Below are positions 27,367 through 36,725 of a DNA stretch of 64,000 nucleotides, piece by piece. The stretch spans positions 744,001-808,000 of the forward strand of contig OZ219905.1 in assembly GCA_964291635.2 (NCBI GenBank), in the 5' to 3' direction. Under the pieces are notes generated by a model. It saw only the letters and a program-made list of their open reading frames with translations, was not told where the DNA came from and did not search any database. Position numbers and translations under genes: made by a program. Origin of the DNA: JAPPHA01 sp964291635. GTDB taxonomy: Bacteria; Pseudomonadota; Alphaproteobacteria; Rhodobacterales; Rhodobacteraceae. Position 1 is the stretch's first letter; each line of letters begins with the position of its first letter.

Positions 27367-28761
27367 CTATCGACTTTTTCCCGGAATTCCGTGGCGGCGC
27401 CAGAGTCCGCCGATACTCTGCGCCGCCACCCGCGAGGCGATGAGGAGCGAAATCAACAATCCTGTCGTGACAGCGGCCGCGACACCGTACCAGACGCCGG
27501 TTTCGTTGAACTGAAGCACCCCGACGAACAGCCAGACAAAGAATGCAATGCCGAACGCCTGCCGGTAGAGTCCGATCCAGACGGTCCAGACGGGGCGTTT
27601 GAGTGCCTGGAGGAATGCGTTGATTGCGAAAAGCATCATGTAGACCGGAAGAATGAAACTCTCGACCCTGAGATACGCAAGACCGACTCGGATCACCTCC
27701 GGATCGTCGGTGAAATGCCCGAGCACCGGGCGTCCCAGAATCCAGATGACCGGGAATGCGGCAGCCGTCATGATGAAGCCGATCTTCCAGCAGTGAAAGA
27801 GCGATTCGCGCACGCGGTCATGGTCACCGGCGCCAAAGGCCTGCGCCGCGATCGGCAGCAATGCCCCGGTAGTACCGAGAACCGGCAACAGCAGGATCTG
27901 TTCGAGCCTGATGGCAATTCCGAAACCGGCAATCGCGTGTTCGCCGAAGCCCTTGAGGACGAACTGGACGACGAAACCCGACAGCATCATGATCAGGATG
28001 GCGAATGCGGATGGCAGCGTCTGGGTGAAGATTTCCCGAAACTCGGCGGTGCGCGGCCGGAAGTGTCGCTGCCGTATTCGGGAAAGTGTGTCGAGTTTAA
28101 GCAATTTCCAGAGCAGGTAGGCCATGACGCCGGTCTGGCTCAGTACTGTGGATGCAGCCAGTCCGTCGAAACCGATCCCGCTCCATAGTCCCGGAATGCC
28201 GAAGATCAGAAGCGGGTTCAGAAGGATGTTGGCAAAGAACGCGGCAATCAGGGCGCGTTGCATCGAGCGCCCGTCACCGTGCGCCTGAAGGACGCCATGG
28301 CATGCATAGGCGACCATGAAGCCGGGCAGCGCCAGGGACAGGAGCAGATAATAACGCGTCCCGGCATCGCGGTAATGACCGGGCTCCGAGACAAGCGCGA
28401 TCAGTGCCGGACCATACAAGGCGCCGATGACCAGGAAGACCAGCGCAGCCACGGTTCCGAACGTGATGCCCTGGGCCGAGAGGCGGCGGGCGGTACGCCG
28501 GTCCTTCCGGCCAAGTGCGACTCCCACAATGGCTCCCATTGCCGCACCGAGGCCGAACCCGACAGACAGCGCAATGTAGAAGGCCTGAAAACCGAGCGAG
28601 ATACCAGCCTGTGCGCTGGTCGAAAGGAGGCCGGCGAAGAACATGTCGACGACGTTGTAAAGCGTGTTGAAGAGCATCCCGATTGCGGCGGGGACAGCAA
28701 GCGAGCGAAGGTGTGAACTGATCGGACCTACCGTCAGGTCGCTGGTGAGTTCACGTGCCAT
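27367..28761 (-). CDS. MATE-family efflux transporter
   Basis: A 464-residue, twelve-helix inner-membrane antiporter of the multidrug and toxic compound extrusion family. The two homologous halves are visible (SLAVPAAIGMLFNTLYNVVD at the start of the first; TLPSAFAILIMMLSGFVVQ in the second), and YNVVDMFFAGLL is a typical NorM-type stretch. It would exchange cationic compounds for sodium ions or protons. Substrate unknown. It stands alone; the DNA on both sides lacks clear partner genes. Confidence 0.92.
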   Translation of the reverse strand: MARELTSDLTVGPISSHLRSLAVPAAIGMLFNTLYNVVDMFFAGLLSTSAQAGISLGFQAFYIALSVGFGLGAAMGAIVGVALGRKDRRTARRLSAQGITFGTVAALVFLVIGALYGPALIALVSEPGHYRDAGTRYYLLLSLALPGFMVAYACHGVLQAHGDGRSMQRALIAAFFANILLNPLLIFGIPGLWSGIGFDGLAASTVLSQTGVMAYLLWKLLKLDTLSRIRQRHFRPRTAEFREIFTQTLPSAFAILIMMLSGFVVQFVLKGFGEHAIAGFGIAIRLEQILLLPVLGTTGALLPIAAQAFGAGDHDRVRESLFHCWKIGFIMTAAAFPVIWILGRPVLGHFTDDPEVIRVGLAYLRVESFILPVYMMLFAINAFLQALKRPVWTVWIGLYRQAFGIAFFVWLFVGVLQFNETGVWYGVAAAVTTGLLISLLIASRVAAQSIGGLWRRHGIPGKSR

Positions 28762-29878
28762 CTGAGATCATTCGGGGGCATTCAAGCTGGACGGACGGAA
28801 ACACGAATACGGAGATCTGCATCCCTGTGAAACCGTGGCCGCACAAGGTGTACACGCTTCGTCTTTCGCCACCAGGCAGGTTTCACCGCTGCCGGAAACG
28901 AAAATGGATCGCCCGGTTCGCTAACGCATGCGTGAACACGACGGCAAGGTCGGCGCGCGCCCGGCGGAAAAGCCGTCGAACGTGGATTTCCCGCGCTTCG
29001 GCGAACAATGCAATCGTGGCAATGCCCGGGTTTACCGGCCCGGGTTCGGTTCCGGTTTCCTTCACGGCTGAACAGTACGCAAGTACCGCCGGCGGCCGGG
29101 CGGACTGGCGGCATTTGCGCCATCGCCTTGTCCTGGATCGTCCTTCGGTCTGATCGAACTCCATGCCGGGCCTTTTCCATGCCGTGGCGCGGCGACGTGC
29201 CTTTTCGAACCAGCCGAGTCCGTTGGGCACCCGGTTTCGCTGCCGAAATACCAGGTGACCTGGTTGATCTCCGGGAACTCACCGTCGTCCCGGCCGGCGT
29301 CGCGAGGCAAGCGGGCACGGCACCCTCCGATTACGCTCGGGCGGAGTGTCAGACCCTCGGCATATCGGAATGCCGCAAACCCGCGTCCTTCAAACACATG
29401 ATCGGGAAGACGTTCCGCCAGCGCAGTTTCGGTCTGGCCCTCCCGCTCGATGTCACCAAAGGAATTTTTGGCGATCACCCGGTGATTTGCATCGTAATGG
29501 GCACTTTCGTTCAGCATCAAGGACACGCAGGAACCGACAACCTGTGAATTCGCAAAACGGTTCTGATGATCTTCACGTGGTATCACCCTCTATCCATGAC
29601 AAAGCCAATCGATATATTGTTCCGACGCGCTGCCAAATCGGCCTTTCCGGCTCTTGGACTTGGTCAGACCGGATTTCAAGGCATTCCTGACCCGGTTCGA
29701 GACCTTCTGGGTTCAATTCAATGATATTTCTGGGTAATTTCGCGCGAATCCGAAGGACAATCAGTTTCAAGCAAGCCGGGCTTGACGTTCAGGCATTCTT
29801 TTCGCAACATTTTCGCAATCGTAGTTGAAGCGTTTCGACCGAACCTCCAACTCAATTCAACCACAGGAGGACAGTGAA
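28762..29878. other. Long gap upstream of the phosphonate/iron-type ABC operon
   Basis: About 1.1 kb with no gene I can name. On the minus strand a frame starting at 29586 (MIPREDHQNRFANSQVVG) looks coding for about 120 codons, and the signal appears to pass into other minus-strand frames to about 28880. This pattern fits a decayed gene of unknown family. The last 250 bases before 29879 are more AT-rich and probably hold the promoter of the ABC operon. Confidence 0.4.
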
Positions 29879-30898
29879 GTGAAATTCAAAACCGCAGTGA
29901 TGTCGGTTGCGGCAGGTATGGTCGCATCCAGCATGGCGTTGGCCCAGACGGAGCTGACTGTTTATACGGCGTTTGAAGCCGAAGACCTGAAGCGATACGC
30001 AGACCAGTTCAATGAAGATTATCCCGACATCGAGATCAACTGGGTCCGGGATTCGACTGGTATTGTGACCGCAAAACTCTTGGCTGAGAAAAACAACCCG
30101 CAGGCCGATGTGATCTGGGGATTGGCAGCGACCTCGCTTCTTCTGATGAAGAGCGAAGGTATGTTGGAACCCTACGCACCGGTTGGAGTGGAGCGCCTGG
30201 ATTCAAAATTCGTCGACGGTGACAATCCGCCGTCATGGGTTGGCCTTGATGCCTGGGTGGCCACGATTTGTTACAATACGGTTGAGGCCGGGAACCACAA
30301 CTTGCCTGTTCCTTCGTCCTGGAACGATCTTCTGGATCCGGCCTACGAAGGGCACGTCATCATGCCAAACCCGAACTCCTCGGGAACAGGTTTCCTTGAT
30401 GTATCCAGCTGGCTTCAAATGTTCGGCGAACAGGGCGGATGGGAATTCATGGACGGTCTGCACAAGAACATCGCGCGTTACACGCATTCGGGGTCAAAAC
30501 CGTGCAAACTTGCTGCAGCAGGAGAAATTCCGATCGGCATTTCGTTCGCATTTCGCGGCGCCAAGTCAAAGGCGGCAGGTGCGCCACTGGAGTTGATCGT
30601 GCCGAGCGAAGGCGTCGGCTGGGACATGGAGGCAGCTGGCATCATTGCTGGTACCGATAACCTCGAGGCAGCCAAGGCTCTCCTCGACTGGTCCGTTACC
30701 GACAAGGCGATGGCTGCGTATAACGTGGGCTACGCAGTACTGGCCATTCCCGAACTTGCGCAACCCGTGGAGCACTTTCCGGAGGGACTTCAGGACGGCA
30801 TGATTCAGAATGACTTCGAGTGGGCGGCCAACAACCGCAGGGCTATTCTCGAAGAATGGCAATCTCGATACGATGCCAAGTCTGAACCAAAAGGCTGA
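29879..30898 (+). CDS. ABC transporter substrate-binding protein, 2-aminoethylphosphonate/iron(III) type
   Basis: A 339-residue periplasmic binding protein with a signal peptide (about 22 residues, ending ALAQ). Stretches such as ELTVYTAFEAEDLKRYADQF, WGLAATSLLLM and PNPNSSGTGFLDVSSW belong to the family that includes iron(III)-binding FbpA-like proteins and putative 2-aminoethylphosphonate binders. No iron-binding Tyr pair is obvious, so an organic phosphonate or similar anion is more likely than iron. GTG start, fixed by AGGAGG 8 bases upstream. A stem-loop follows the gene. Confidence 0.85.
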   Translation: MKFKTAVMSVAAGMVASSMALAQTELTVYTAFEAEDLKRYADQFNEDYPDIEINWVRDSTGIVTAKLLAEKNNPQADVIWGLAATSLLLMKSEGMLEPYAPVGVERLDSKFVDGDNPPSWVGLDAWVATICYNTVEAGNHNLPVPSSWNDLLDPAYEGHVIMPNPNSSGTGFLDVSSWLQMFGEQGGWEFMDGLHKNIARYTHSGSKPCKLAAAGEIPIGISFAFRGAKSKAAGAPLELIVPSEGVGWDMEAAGIIAGTDNLEAAKALLDWSVTDKAMAAYNVGYAVLAIPELAQPVEHFPEGLQDGMIQNDFEWAANNRRAILEEWQSRYDAKSEPKG

Positions 30899-30904
30899 AA
30901 CAAC

Positions 30905-30932
30905 ATGGCGGGGCGTTTATGCGCCCCGCCAT
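30905..30932 (+). terminator. Stem-loop after the binding-protein gene
   Basis: ATGGCGGGGCG (30905-30915) pairs perfectly with CGCCCCGCCAT (30922-30932) around a 6-base loop, with no T-tract. It lies in the 92-base gap before the ATPase gene. Confidence 0.75.
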
Positions 30933-30990
30933 CCAAATGATCTTCACGAAAAGCGATAGCTGAAACACCGCGGCAGTTTACCCATCTGAC

Positions 30991-32127
30991 ATGGATGAGG
31001 GGACATTGGATAAAGAAGCTCACTCAGGCTGTTATCTTCGCATCAGGGGAGTCTGGAAGGCTTTCGGAGATTTCATCGCCTTGAGGGACATTTCGCTTGA
31101 TATCAAAGAGGGCGAGTTTGTCTGCTTCCTGGGACCGTCCGGGTGCGGAAAGACCACGTTATTGCGGGCGATTGCAGGTCTGGATCCGCAATCGCGCGGA
31201 AAAATTGTCCAAAATGGCGCGGATATATCCAGGTTGCCGCCGTCGGGACGAGATTTCGGAATTGTGTTTCAATCCTATGCCCTTTTCCCAAACCTGACGG
31301 TCCGACGAAACGTGGCGTACGGGCTGGAGAACCTGGGGCTCGGCCGTGACAAGATTGCGTCGCGGGTGAATGAACTCCTGGAACTGGTTGGGTTACCTGA
31401 TCAGAGAGACAAGTTTCCGGCTCAACTGTCAGGTGGTCAGCAGCAACGCATTGCCCTGGCGCGTGCGATCGCGACCTCGCCGGGACTGTTGCTTCTCGAT
31501 GAGCCTCTCTCTGCGCTTGACGCCAAGGTCCGCGTACGTCTCCGGCATGAAATCAAGGAACTCCAACGCGAACTCGGTGTCACGACCGTCATGGTGACAC
31601 ATGATCAGGAAGAGGCGCTCTCCATGGCTGACCGTATCGTGGTCATGAACCATGGTGTTATTGAACAGGTGGGTGCACCGACAGAGATTTATCGAAATCC
31701 TGCGTCGCTTTTCGTAGCCGGGTTCATCGGCGAAATGAACCAGGTCGATGCCACGGCCGCGTCAAATACCTCATTGATGATTGGCGGGAAATCCTATCGG
31801 TGCCGGGCCCATGATTTCGGTCAAGGAGAATCAGTTCTCGCTGCGATACGTCCGGATGACGTCATCCCGTATGGTTCGGAGTTCGTCGAGCAGTCCGAGG
31901 ACGGAAACTGCATCGAGGTTCTCCTGGCGGACATGGAGTTCCTGGGGTCTTTCTGGCGTTGCCATCTGGAAAGTGAAGATTTTCAACGTGCGGACTTGAT
32001 TGCCGACTTTTCCGTAAATGCCGTGAGGCGCCTGTCACTCGAGGTTGGCCAAACGATTTCAGTGGGTGTGCCCGAGGCGGGCCTAATGGCTTTTGCCCGT
32101 GAATCGGTGACAGTTGCCGATGAGTGA
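30991..32127 (+). CDS. ABC transporter ATP-binding protein, phosphonate/iron type
   Basis: A 378-residue ATPase of the FbpC/PotA/PhnT class. Walker A is GPSGCGKTT at about 48-56, the signature LSGGQQQR near 145-152 and Walker B LLLLDEPLSALD just after; a C-terminal TOBE-like regulatory domain follows (IRPDDVIPYG). It energises the binding protein upstream and the fused permease downstream, whose ATG overlaps its 3' end by 8 bases. Confidence 0.92.
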   Translation: MDEGTLDKEAHSGCYLRIRGVWKAFGDFIALRDISLDIKEGEFVCFLGPSGCGKTTLLRAIAGLDPQSRGKIVQNGADISRLPPSGRDFGIVFQSYALFPNLTVRRNVAYGLENLGLGRDKIASRVNELLELVGLPDQRDKFPAQLSGGQQQRIALARAIATSPGLLLLDEPLSALDAKVRVRLRHEIKELQRELGVTTVMVTHDQEEALSMADRIVVMNHGVIEQVGAPTEIYRNPASLFVAGFIGEMNQVDATAASNTSLMIGGKSYRCRAHDFGQGESVLAAIRPDDVIPYGSEFVEQSEDGNCIEVLLADMEFLGSFWRCHLESEDFQRADLIADFSVNAVRRLSLEVGQTISVGVPEAGLMAFARESVTVADE

Positions 32128-34135
32128 ATACCATGCAGTGAGTCTTCCTGCCGGTCGTATCATTCGGCAAAAGCTAAGCCGAGACGACTTGTTGATGCGA
32201 TTCTGGATGATCGTGATTGCGGTCTACCTGGTTATTTCCCTCGTGTTCCCGCTCTACGCGATGCTGTCCAAGTCCGTATCGACGTATTCCTTTGATCTCG
32301 CTCAGTTTGAGTTCCAGGTCAGCAATGAGGCTGGTGAATTTGTCAATGCGCCGGTCTCCGCACTGGACTTGAATGAAGAACATGAAACGGTTTCAACCAA
32401 GGAACTATCGACGAGTTCGGATGGCCGACTTGCGGCTACGAAGTTCTTTCCTGAATTCAGCTTTCGAAGCCCGGTCATATACCGTGTTCGGGGAACGAGC
32501 GGGGAGACCAGCTACCTGGTCGGCTCGACACTCACCACGGGTACCGAGTGGACCGAGTTGTCATCGAATGAATTCCGGCGTGTCCAACTCCGTCCCCAGT
32601 CAGCGAGGGGTCTCGAAAACTTCGTCACCTATTTTTCCACGCCGGCACTTTTCCGGTCGATACAGAATTCTCTCTTCATCGCCGTCGTAAGCACAATTAT
32701 CACTGTTACGCTGGCTTTCGGCTTTGCTTACGCGCTCAACCGTAGCTGTATGCGTTACAAGGGAGTGTTCAGATTGATCGCGATGGCACCAATACTCGTG
32801 CCGTCATTGCTTCCGGGAATCGCACTCGTCTACCTGTTTGGCAACCAGGGAATGATCAAGGAATTACTGTTCGGCGCAAGTATTTATGGACCAATCGGGA
32901 TCGTGATCGGATCCGTGTTCTTCACTTTCCCACATGCGTTTCTGATTATTTCCACGGCACTTTCGATCTCTGATGCCCGTTTGTTCGAGGCAGCGGCAAG
33001 CCTCAAGACTTCGCCCTGGAAAACATTTCGGACCGTGACAATACCCGGAGCTCAATATGGCCTTGTTTCTGCCGCCTTCGTGGTTTTCAACCTGGTCATT
33101 ACGGATTTCGGATTGCCGAAAGTCATCGGCGGGCAATTCAACGTGCTGGCCGTAGACATATACAAGCAGGTTATCGGACAACAGAATTTCGAAATGGGTG
33201 CGGTTGTCTCGGTTGTCCTTCTGATCCCGGCGGTTCTGGCTTTTGCGATAGACCGGATCGTGCAGCGTCGCCAGGTAGCGCAGCTATCGGCACGCTCGGT
33301 TCCTTTCCAGCCCAATCCGAATATCCAGGCGGACCGGGCATGGTTTGCCTATTGTTCGATTGTTGCGGTTTTCATCGTCGGCATTCTGGCGGTTTGCCAG
33401 TTCGCGGCACTGATCAAGTTCTGGCCATACGACCTCAGCCTGAGCTTGAACAACTACCAGTTCGACCTGATGGATGGCGGAGGTTGGGCAAGCTACTTCA
33501 ATTCGATCAAGTTGGGTCTTCTTACCGCCGCGATAGGTACAGCAGTGGTTTTCTTCGGTGCCTATCTCGTGGAAAAGTCGAACGGTTTTCACACCGGCCG
33601 AAACCTGTTTCAAATGTTTGCCATGCTGCCTATGGCGATTCCAGGGATGGTACTGGGGCTCGCGTACATATTTTTCTTCAACGAACCGGCTAACCCGTTG
33701 AACGTGATCTATGGCACCATGCTGATCCTTGTCATCTGTACGGTGACACATTTTTACACGGTGTCACACTTGACCGCATTGACGGCACTCAAGCAAATGG
33801 ACCGTGAGTTCGAAGCGGTATCCGCTTCGTTAAAGCAACCAACCATGAAGCTCTTTGCACGCGTTACCGTCCCTGTATGTCTACCGGCCGCCCTGGATAT
33901 ATCGATCTATCTCTTTGTAAACGCCATGACGACAGTATCGGCAGTCGTTTTCCTGTACTCGCCCAAGACAACGCTTGCTTCCGTCGCCGTTCTCAACATG
34001 GACGACGCCGGCGACATTGCCCCCGCTGCGGCGATGGGGATGATGATATTTTACACGAATGTTGCAGCGCGAGTTATTCACCTGTTCCTGTCGCGAGGAG
34101 TCGTGGCCAGGACGCAAGCCTGGCGTCAGCGATAG
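32120..34135 (+). CDS. ABC transporter permease, two fused permease domains
   Basis: About 671 residues, roughly twice a normal permease. Two BPD-type permease domains follow each other, each with its EAA loop (EAAASLKTSPWKTFRTV at about 290 and EAVSASLKQPTMKLFARV near 590). Between the first membrane helix and the first core domain lies a soluble, probably periplasmic segment (about 45-165) rich in Ser, Thr and Glu. Fused permeases are known for FbpB and the putative 2-aminoethylphosphonate systems. ATG 32120 overlaps the ATPase gene; the frame opens slightly earlier with TTG. Confidence 0.9.
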   Translation: MSEYHAVSLPAGRIIRQKLSRDDLLMRFWMIVIAVYLVISLVFPLYAMLSKSVSTYSFDLAQFEFQVSNEAGEFVNAPVSALDLNEEHETVSTKELSTSSDGRLAATKFFPEFSFRSPVIYRVRGTSGETSYLVGSTLTTGTEWTELSSNEFRRVQLRPQSARGLENFVTYFSTPALFRSIQNSLFIAVVSTIITVTLAFGFAYALNRSCMRYKGVFRLIAMAPILVPSLLPGIALVYLFGNQGMIKELLFGASIYGPIGIVIGSVFFTFPHAFLIISTALSISDARLFEAAASLKTSPWKTFRTVTIPGAQYGLVSAAFVVFNLVITDFGLPKVIGGQFNVLAVDIYKQVIGQQNFEMGAVVSVVLLIPAVLAFAIDRIVQRRQVAQLSARSVPFQPNPNIQADRAWFAYCSIVAVFIVGILAVCQFAALIKFWPYDLSLSLNNYQFDLMDGGGWASYFNSIKLGLLTAAIGTAVVFFGAYLVEKSNGFHTGRNLFQMFAMLPMAIPGMVLGLAYIFFFNEPANPLNVIYGTMLILVICTVTHFYTVSHLTALTALKQMDREFEAVSASLKQPTMKLFARVTVPVCLPAALDISIYLFVNAMTTVSAVVFLYSPKTTLASVAVLNMDDAGDIAPAAAMGMMIFYTNVAARVIHLFLSRGVVARTQAWRQR

Positions 34136-35097
34136 ATGGGAATCAAGGCGGGCGGTCAATTTGACCGCGCTTTCCATGTTCCCGGAAACTGACGACGAGT
34201 TCGTTGCAATGAGAGGGGGCACCGGTTTCGGGTTCGGCACAAGAAGTTTCGTTTGGCTGTCGCGAGTGTCGGCGGACCTGTCACAGGTGCACGAAGAACG
34301 GAGAACGACACTGTCGTTGTATCGTGTGAAACGCCCACCGACACCCGGGAGCGTGGAAACGCTGAAAGTGCATGTATTCAGAATCCGGGAAGGGATTCGA
34401 ATTCTTGGCACGATTTTGCCCTGGCGGCCAATTGCGCGGGTGATGATTCCCCGGTAACCGCGATGTACTCTGGTTGGCGCCTTGCCCGTATCGGCAAGGG
34501 GTGAATGGCAGCACGATTTGTCCACACCGAAGGTCAATCCAATACATCCGCCACGAAAAAAGCCTGGTTGAAGACGTCAATCGGACCAAGTTCGGCACCG
34601 CTCCCGGATCGGTATTCCAGAGTGTTCCTGCACCAGAGCCTGACGACCCCTTGCGAATTGGTCATGGCCATCCCAGAGTTATCGCGGCCATCAATGCAGA
34701 ACAACCGCGCAACGATCATTGCCTCCGAAAGCGCCTCGCCGGCGTTCTCGACGGGAATTTTCCCGGTCCTTGCCGACATCGCGCCTCCTCCAGGCGTTGC
34801 CGCGGGCGATGTCCGGGCACCTGTAATCCTTGCCTTGCGCCCACCATCATGCAAGGCTACTAATTAATTCACTGGCCCGAATACAAGAATAGGGGATCGC
34901 CTGATTTTGCGCTGTCGCTGCCAATGGCCGGACCGAATACCACCCACAACGCGCCGCAAGGTCATGCGATCGGGGACATTCCATGGCAGGAGAGCGGTTG
35001 ATCACAATGAGCGCAGAAAAGAACCGTTGCCGGTTGGCGGCCTTTTCTGCACTGGTTCGCCCTTAGGTTCGCCCGCTGCTGTGAGAGGGCGGGACGC
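34136..35097. other. Gap between two ABC operons
   Basis: About 960 bases without a gene I can support. A minus-strand frame (34854-34534) with MSARTGKIPVENAGEALSEA and VRLWCRNTLEYRSGSG looks mildly coding but matches nothing I recognise. A small stem-loop (CCTTGCC/GGCAAGG, 34480-34499) is present. The final 200 bases presumably hold the promoter of the amino-acid ABC operon. Confidence 0.4.
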
Positions 35098-35841
35098 TTG
35101 AATCGCCAACCGATCATCGAAGTCCGAAACCTCGACAAGTTCTACGGGACATTCCAGGCGCTCGAGGACGTCAGCATCACGGTCCACCAGGGCGAACGCG
35201 TCGTAGTCTGCGGGCCGTCGGGGTCCGGAAAGTCGACGCTAATCCGATGTTTCAACGCGCTGGAGAATCACAGTTCCGGTTCGCTGAAAATCGACGGAAT
35301 CGAGGTCTTCGAAGGGTCGAAGGACATCCGGAAGCTGCGGCAGGAAGTCGGCATGGTCTTCCAGCAGTTCAATCTGTTTCCGCATCTGACCGTGCTGGAG
35401 AATCTCATGATCGGACCGATGAAGGTCCGCAAGATTCCGCGGGATCAGGCCGAAGAAACAGCGCGAAAATACCTGGACAGGGTCCACATTCCGGAGCAGG
35501 CGGAGAAGTACCCGGCCCAGCTCTCCGGCGGCCAGCAACAGCGAGTCGCGATCGCCCGGTCGCTCTGCATGGAAACCCGGATCATGCTGTTTGACGAACC
35601 GACATCCGCGCTTGATCCGGAGATGATCAATGAAGTCCTCGACGTCATGGTTGAGCTTGCCGCAACCGGCATGACCATGGTGGTCGTAACGCATGAAATG
35701 GGTTTCGCGCGCAAAGTGGCCGATACCATGGTTTTCATGGAGGAAGGGCGGATCGTCGAAGTTGCTCCGCCCGAGAAGTTCTTCACCGCACCAACAAGCG
35801 ACCGCTGCCGGATGTTCCTGGCACAGATCCTGGAGCACTGA
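35098..35841 (+). CDS. Polar amino-acid ABC transporter, ATP-binding protein
   Basis: A 247-residue ATPase of the GlnQ/HisP/AapP type. Walker A GPSGSGKST lies near 39-47, FQQFNLFPHLTVLEN is the family Q-loop region, LSGGQQQRVAIARSL the signature and MLFDEPTSALDPE Walker B. Translation appears to start at TTG 35098: AGAGGG lies 8 bases upstream and no ATG or GTG is well placed near the conserved start (EVRNLDKFYG). First gene of a four-gene operon. Confidence 0.93.
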   Translation: MNRQPIIEVRNLDKFYGTFQALEDVSITVHQGERVVVCGPSGSGKSTLIRCFNALENHSSGSLKIDGIEVFEGSKDIRKLRQEVGMVFQQFNLFPHLTVLENLMIGPMKVRKIPRDQAEETARKYLDRVHIPEQAEKYPAQLSGGQQQRVAIARSLCMETRIMLFDEPTSALDPEMINEVLDVMVELAATGMTMVVVTHEMGFARKVADTMVFMEEGRIVEVAPPEKFFTAPTSDRCRMFLAQILEH

Positions 35842-35842
35842 G

Positions 35843-36685
35843 ATGGTGCTGAGCGAAGCGGCCAGCCCCGGCGTTAATTCGATCCCGAAACCTCCGCTGC
35901 ATCAACAACTGCTGAATTCGGTACCGGTCGCCGTTGCGATCTACATTATCGTTGTCGGGTTGATCGTCTACGGGTCGTTCACCGGTGCGCAGAACATGGG
36001 CTACAACTGGCAATGGTACCGCGTACCTCAATACCTTTACAGCTTCACGGATGATGGATTTCAGTGGGGAGAGATCATGGTCGGTCTTGCAGCCACCATC
36101 GAGCTTTGCATTCTGTCTTTCGCGCTTGCCACGTTTCTCGGGCTCATCGTTGCGCTGCTGCGCCTATCCGGCCTCGTCGTGGGTACCGCCGTCGCCGTTG
36201 GCTTCCTGGAGTTGATCCGCAACATCCCGCTTCTGGTGCTGCTGTACCTCTTCTACTACGTGCTCGGGCCGATATTTAAGTTTGACCGCTATTTTGCCAG
36301 TATCCTGACTCTCGCAGTATTTCATTCCGCGTTGATCTCGGAGATTTTTCGGGCCGGAATAAATGCCGTGTCCATCGGACAATGGGAAGCGGCGAAGTCC
36401 ATCGGGATGTCCACCGGGCAGGCATACCGATACATCATATTGCCACAATCCATCCGCTTCATGTTGCCACCCTTGACGGGTGAAATGGTGCATCTCATCA
36501 AGTCGTCTGCAATCGTGAGCGTCATAGCCGTTGCAGAGTTGACAACCATCGGGCGCAACATCATCGCAGATACGTACATGAGCTTCGAAATCTGGTTCAC
36601 CATCGCGATTGTCTATATGGTGGTGACCCTGATTTTGTCGGTCGGCGTGTCGTTCCTCGAGAAAAGATACGCCGTTGATCAATGA
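35843..36685 (+). CDS. Polar amino-acid ABC transporter, permease 1
   Basis: A 280-residue HisMQ/GlnP-type permease. After an N-terminal helix (about 25-47) and a periplasmic loop, the core begins at GLAATIELCILSFALATFLG; the EAA loop is EAAKSIGMSTGQAYRYIILPQ. ATG 35843 lies one base after the ATPase stop codon. With permease 2 at 37636 it would form the heterodimeric channel. Confidence 0.92.
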   Translation: MVLSEAASPGVNSIPKPPLHQQLLNSVPVAVAIYIIVVGLIVYGSFTGAQNMGYNWQWYRVPQYLYSFTDDGFQWGEIMVGLAATIELCILSFALATFLGLIVALLRLSGLVVGTAVAVGFLELIRNIPLLVLLYLFYYVLGPIFKFDRYFASILTLAVFHSALISEIFRAGINAVSIGQWEAAKSIGMSTGQAYRYIILPQSIRFMLPPLTGEMVHLIKSSAIVSVIAVAELTTIGRNIIADTYMSFEIWFTIAIVYMVVTLILSVGVSFLEKRYAVDQ

Positions 36686-36725
36686 CCAAACGAGGAACCT
36701 GATCCAACAACAAGGAGGAAACCAA

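Noticed and set aside
27316..28188. 290-codon plus-strand frame opposite the MATE gene
   Set aside because: Charged, low-complexity product with no membrane helices; a shadow of the MATE gene on the other strand.
29879..34135. Iron(III) (Fbp) transporter
   Set aside because: The permease fusion fits, but the binding protein lacks an obvious Tyr-Tyr iron site and is closer to 2-aminoethylphosphonate-type proteins; left as phosphonate/iron type.
34480..34499. Stem-loop CCTTGCC/GGCAAGG as a terminator
   Set aside because: Short stem without a T-tract, 345 bases after the nearest stop codon; too weak to call.
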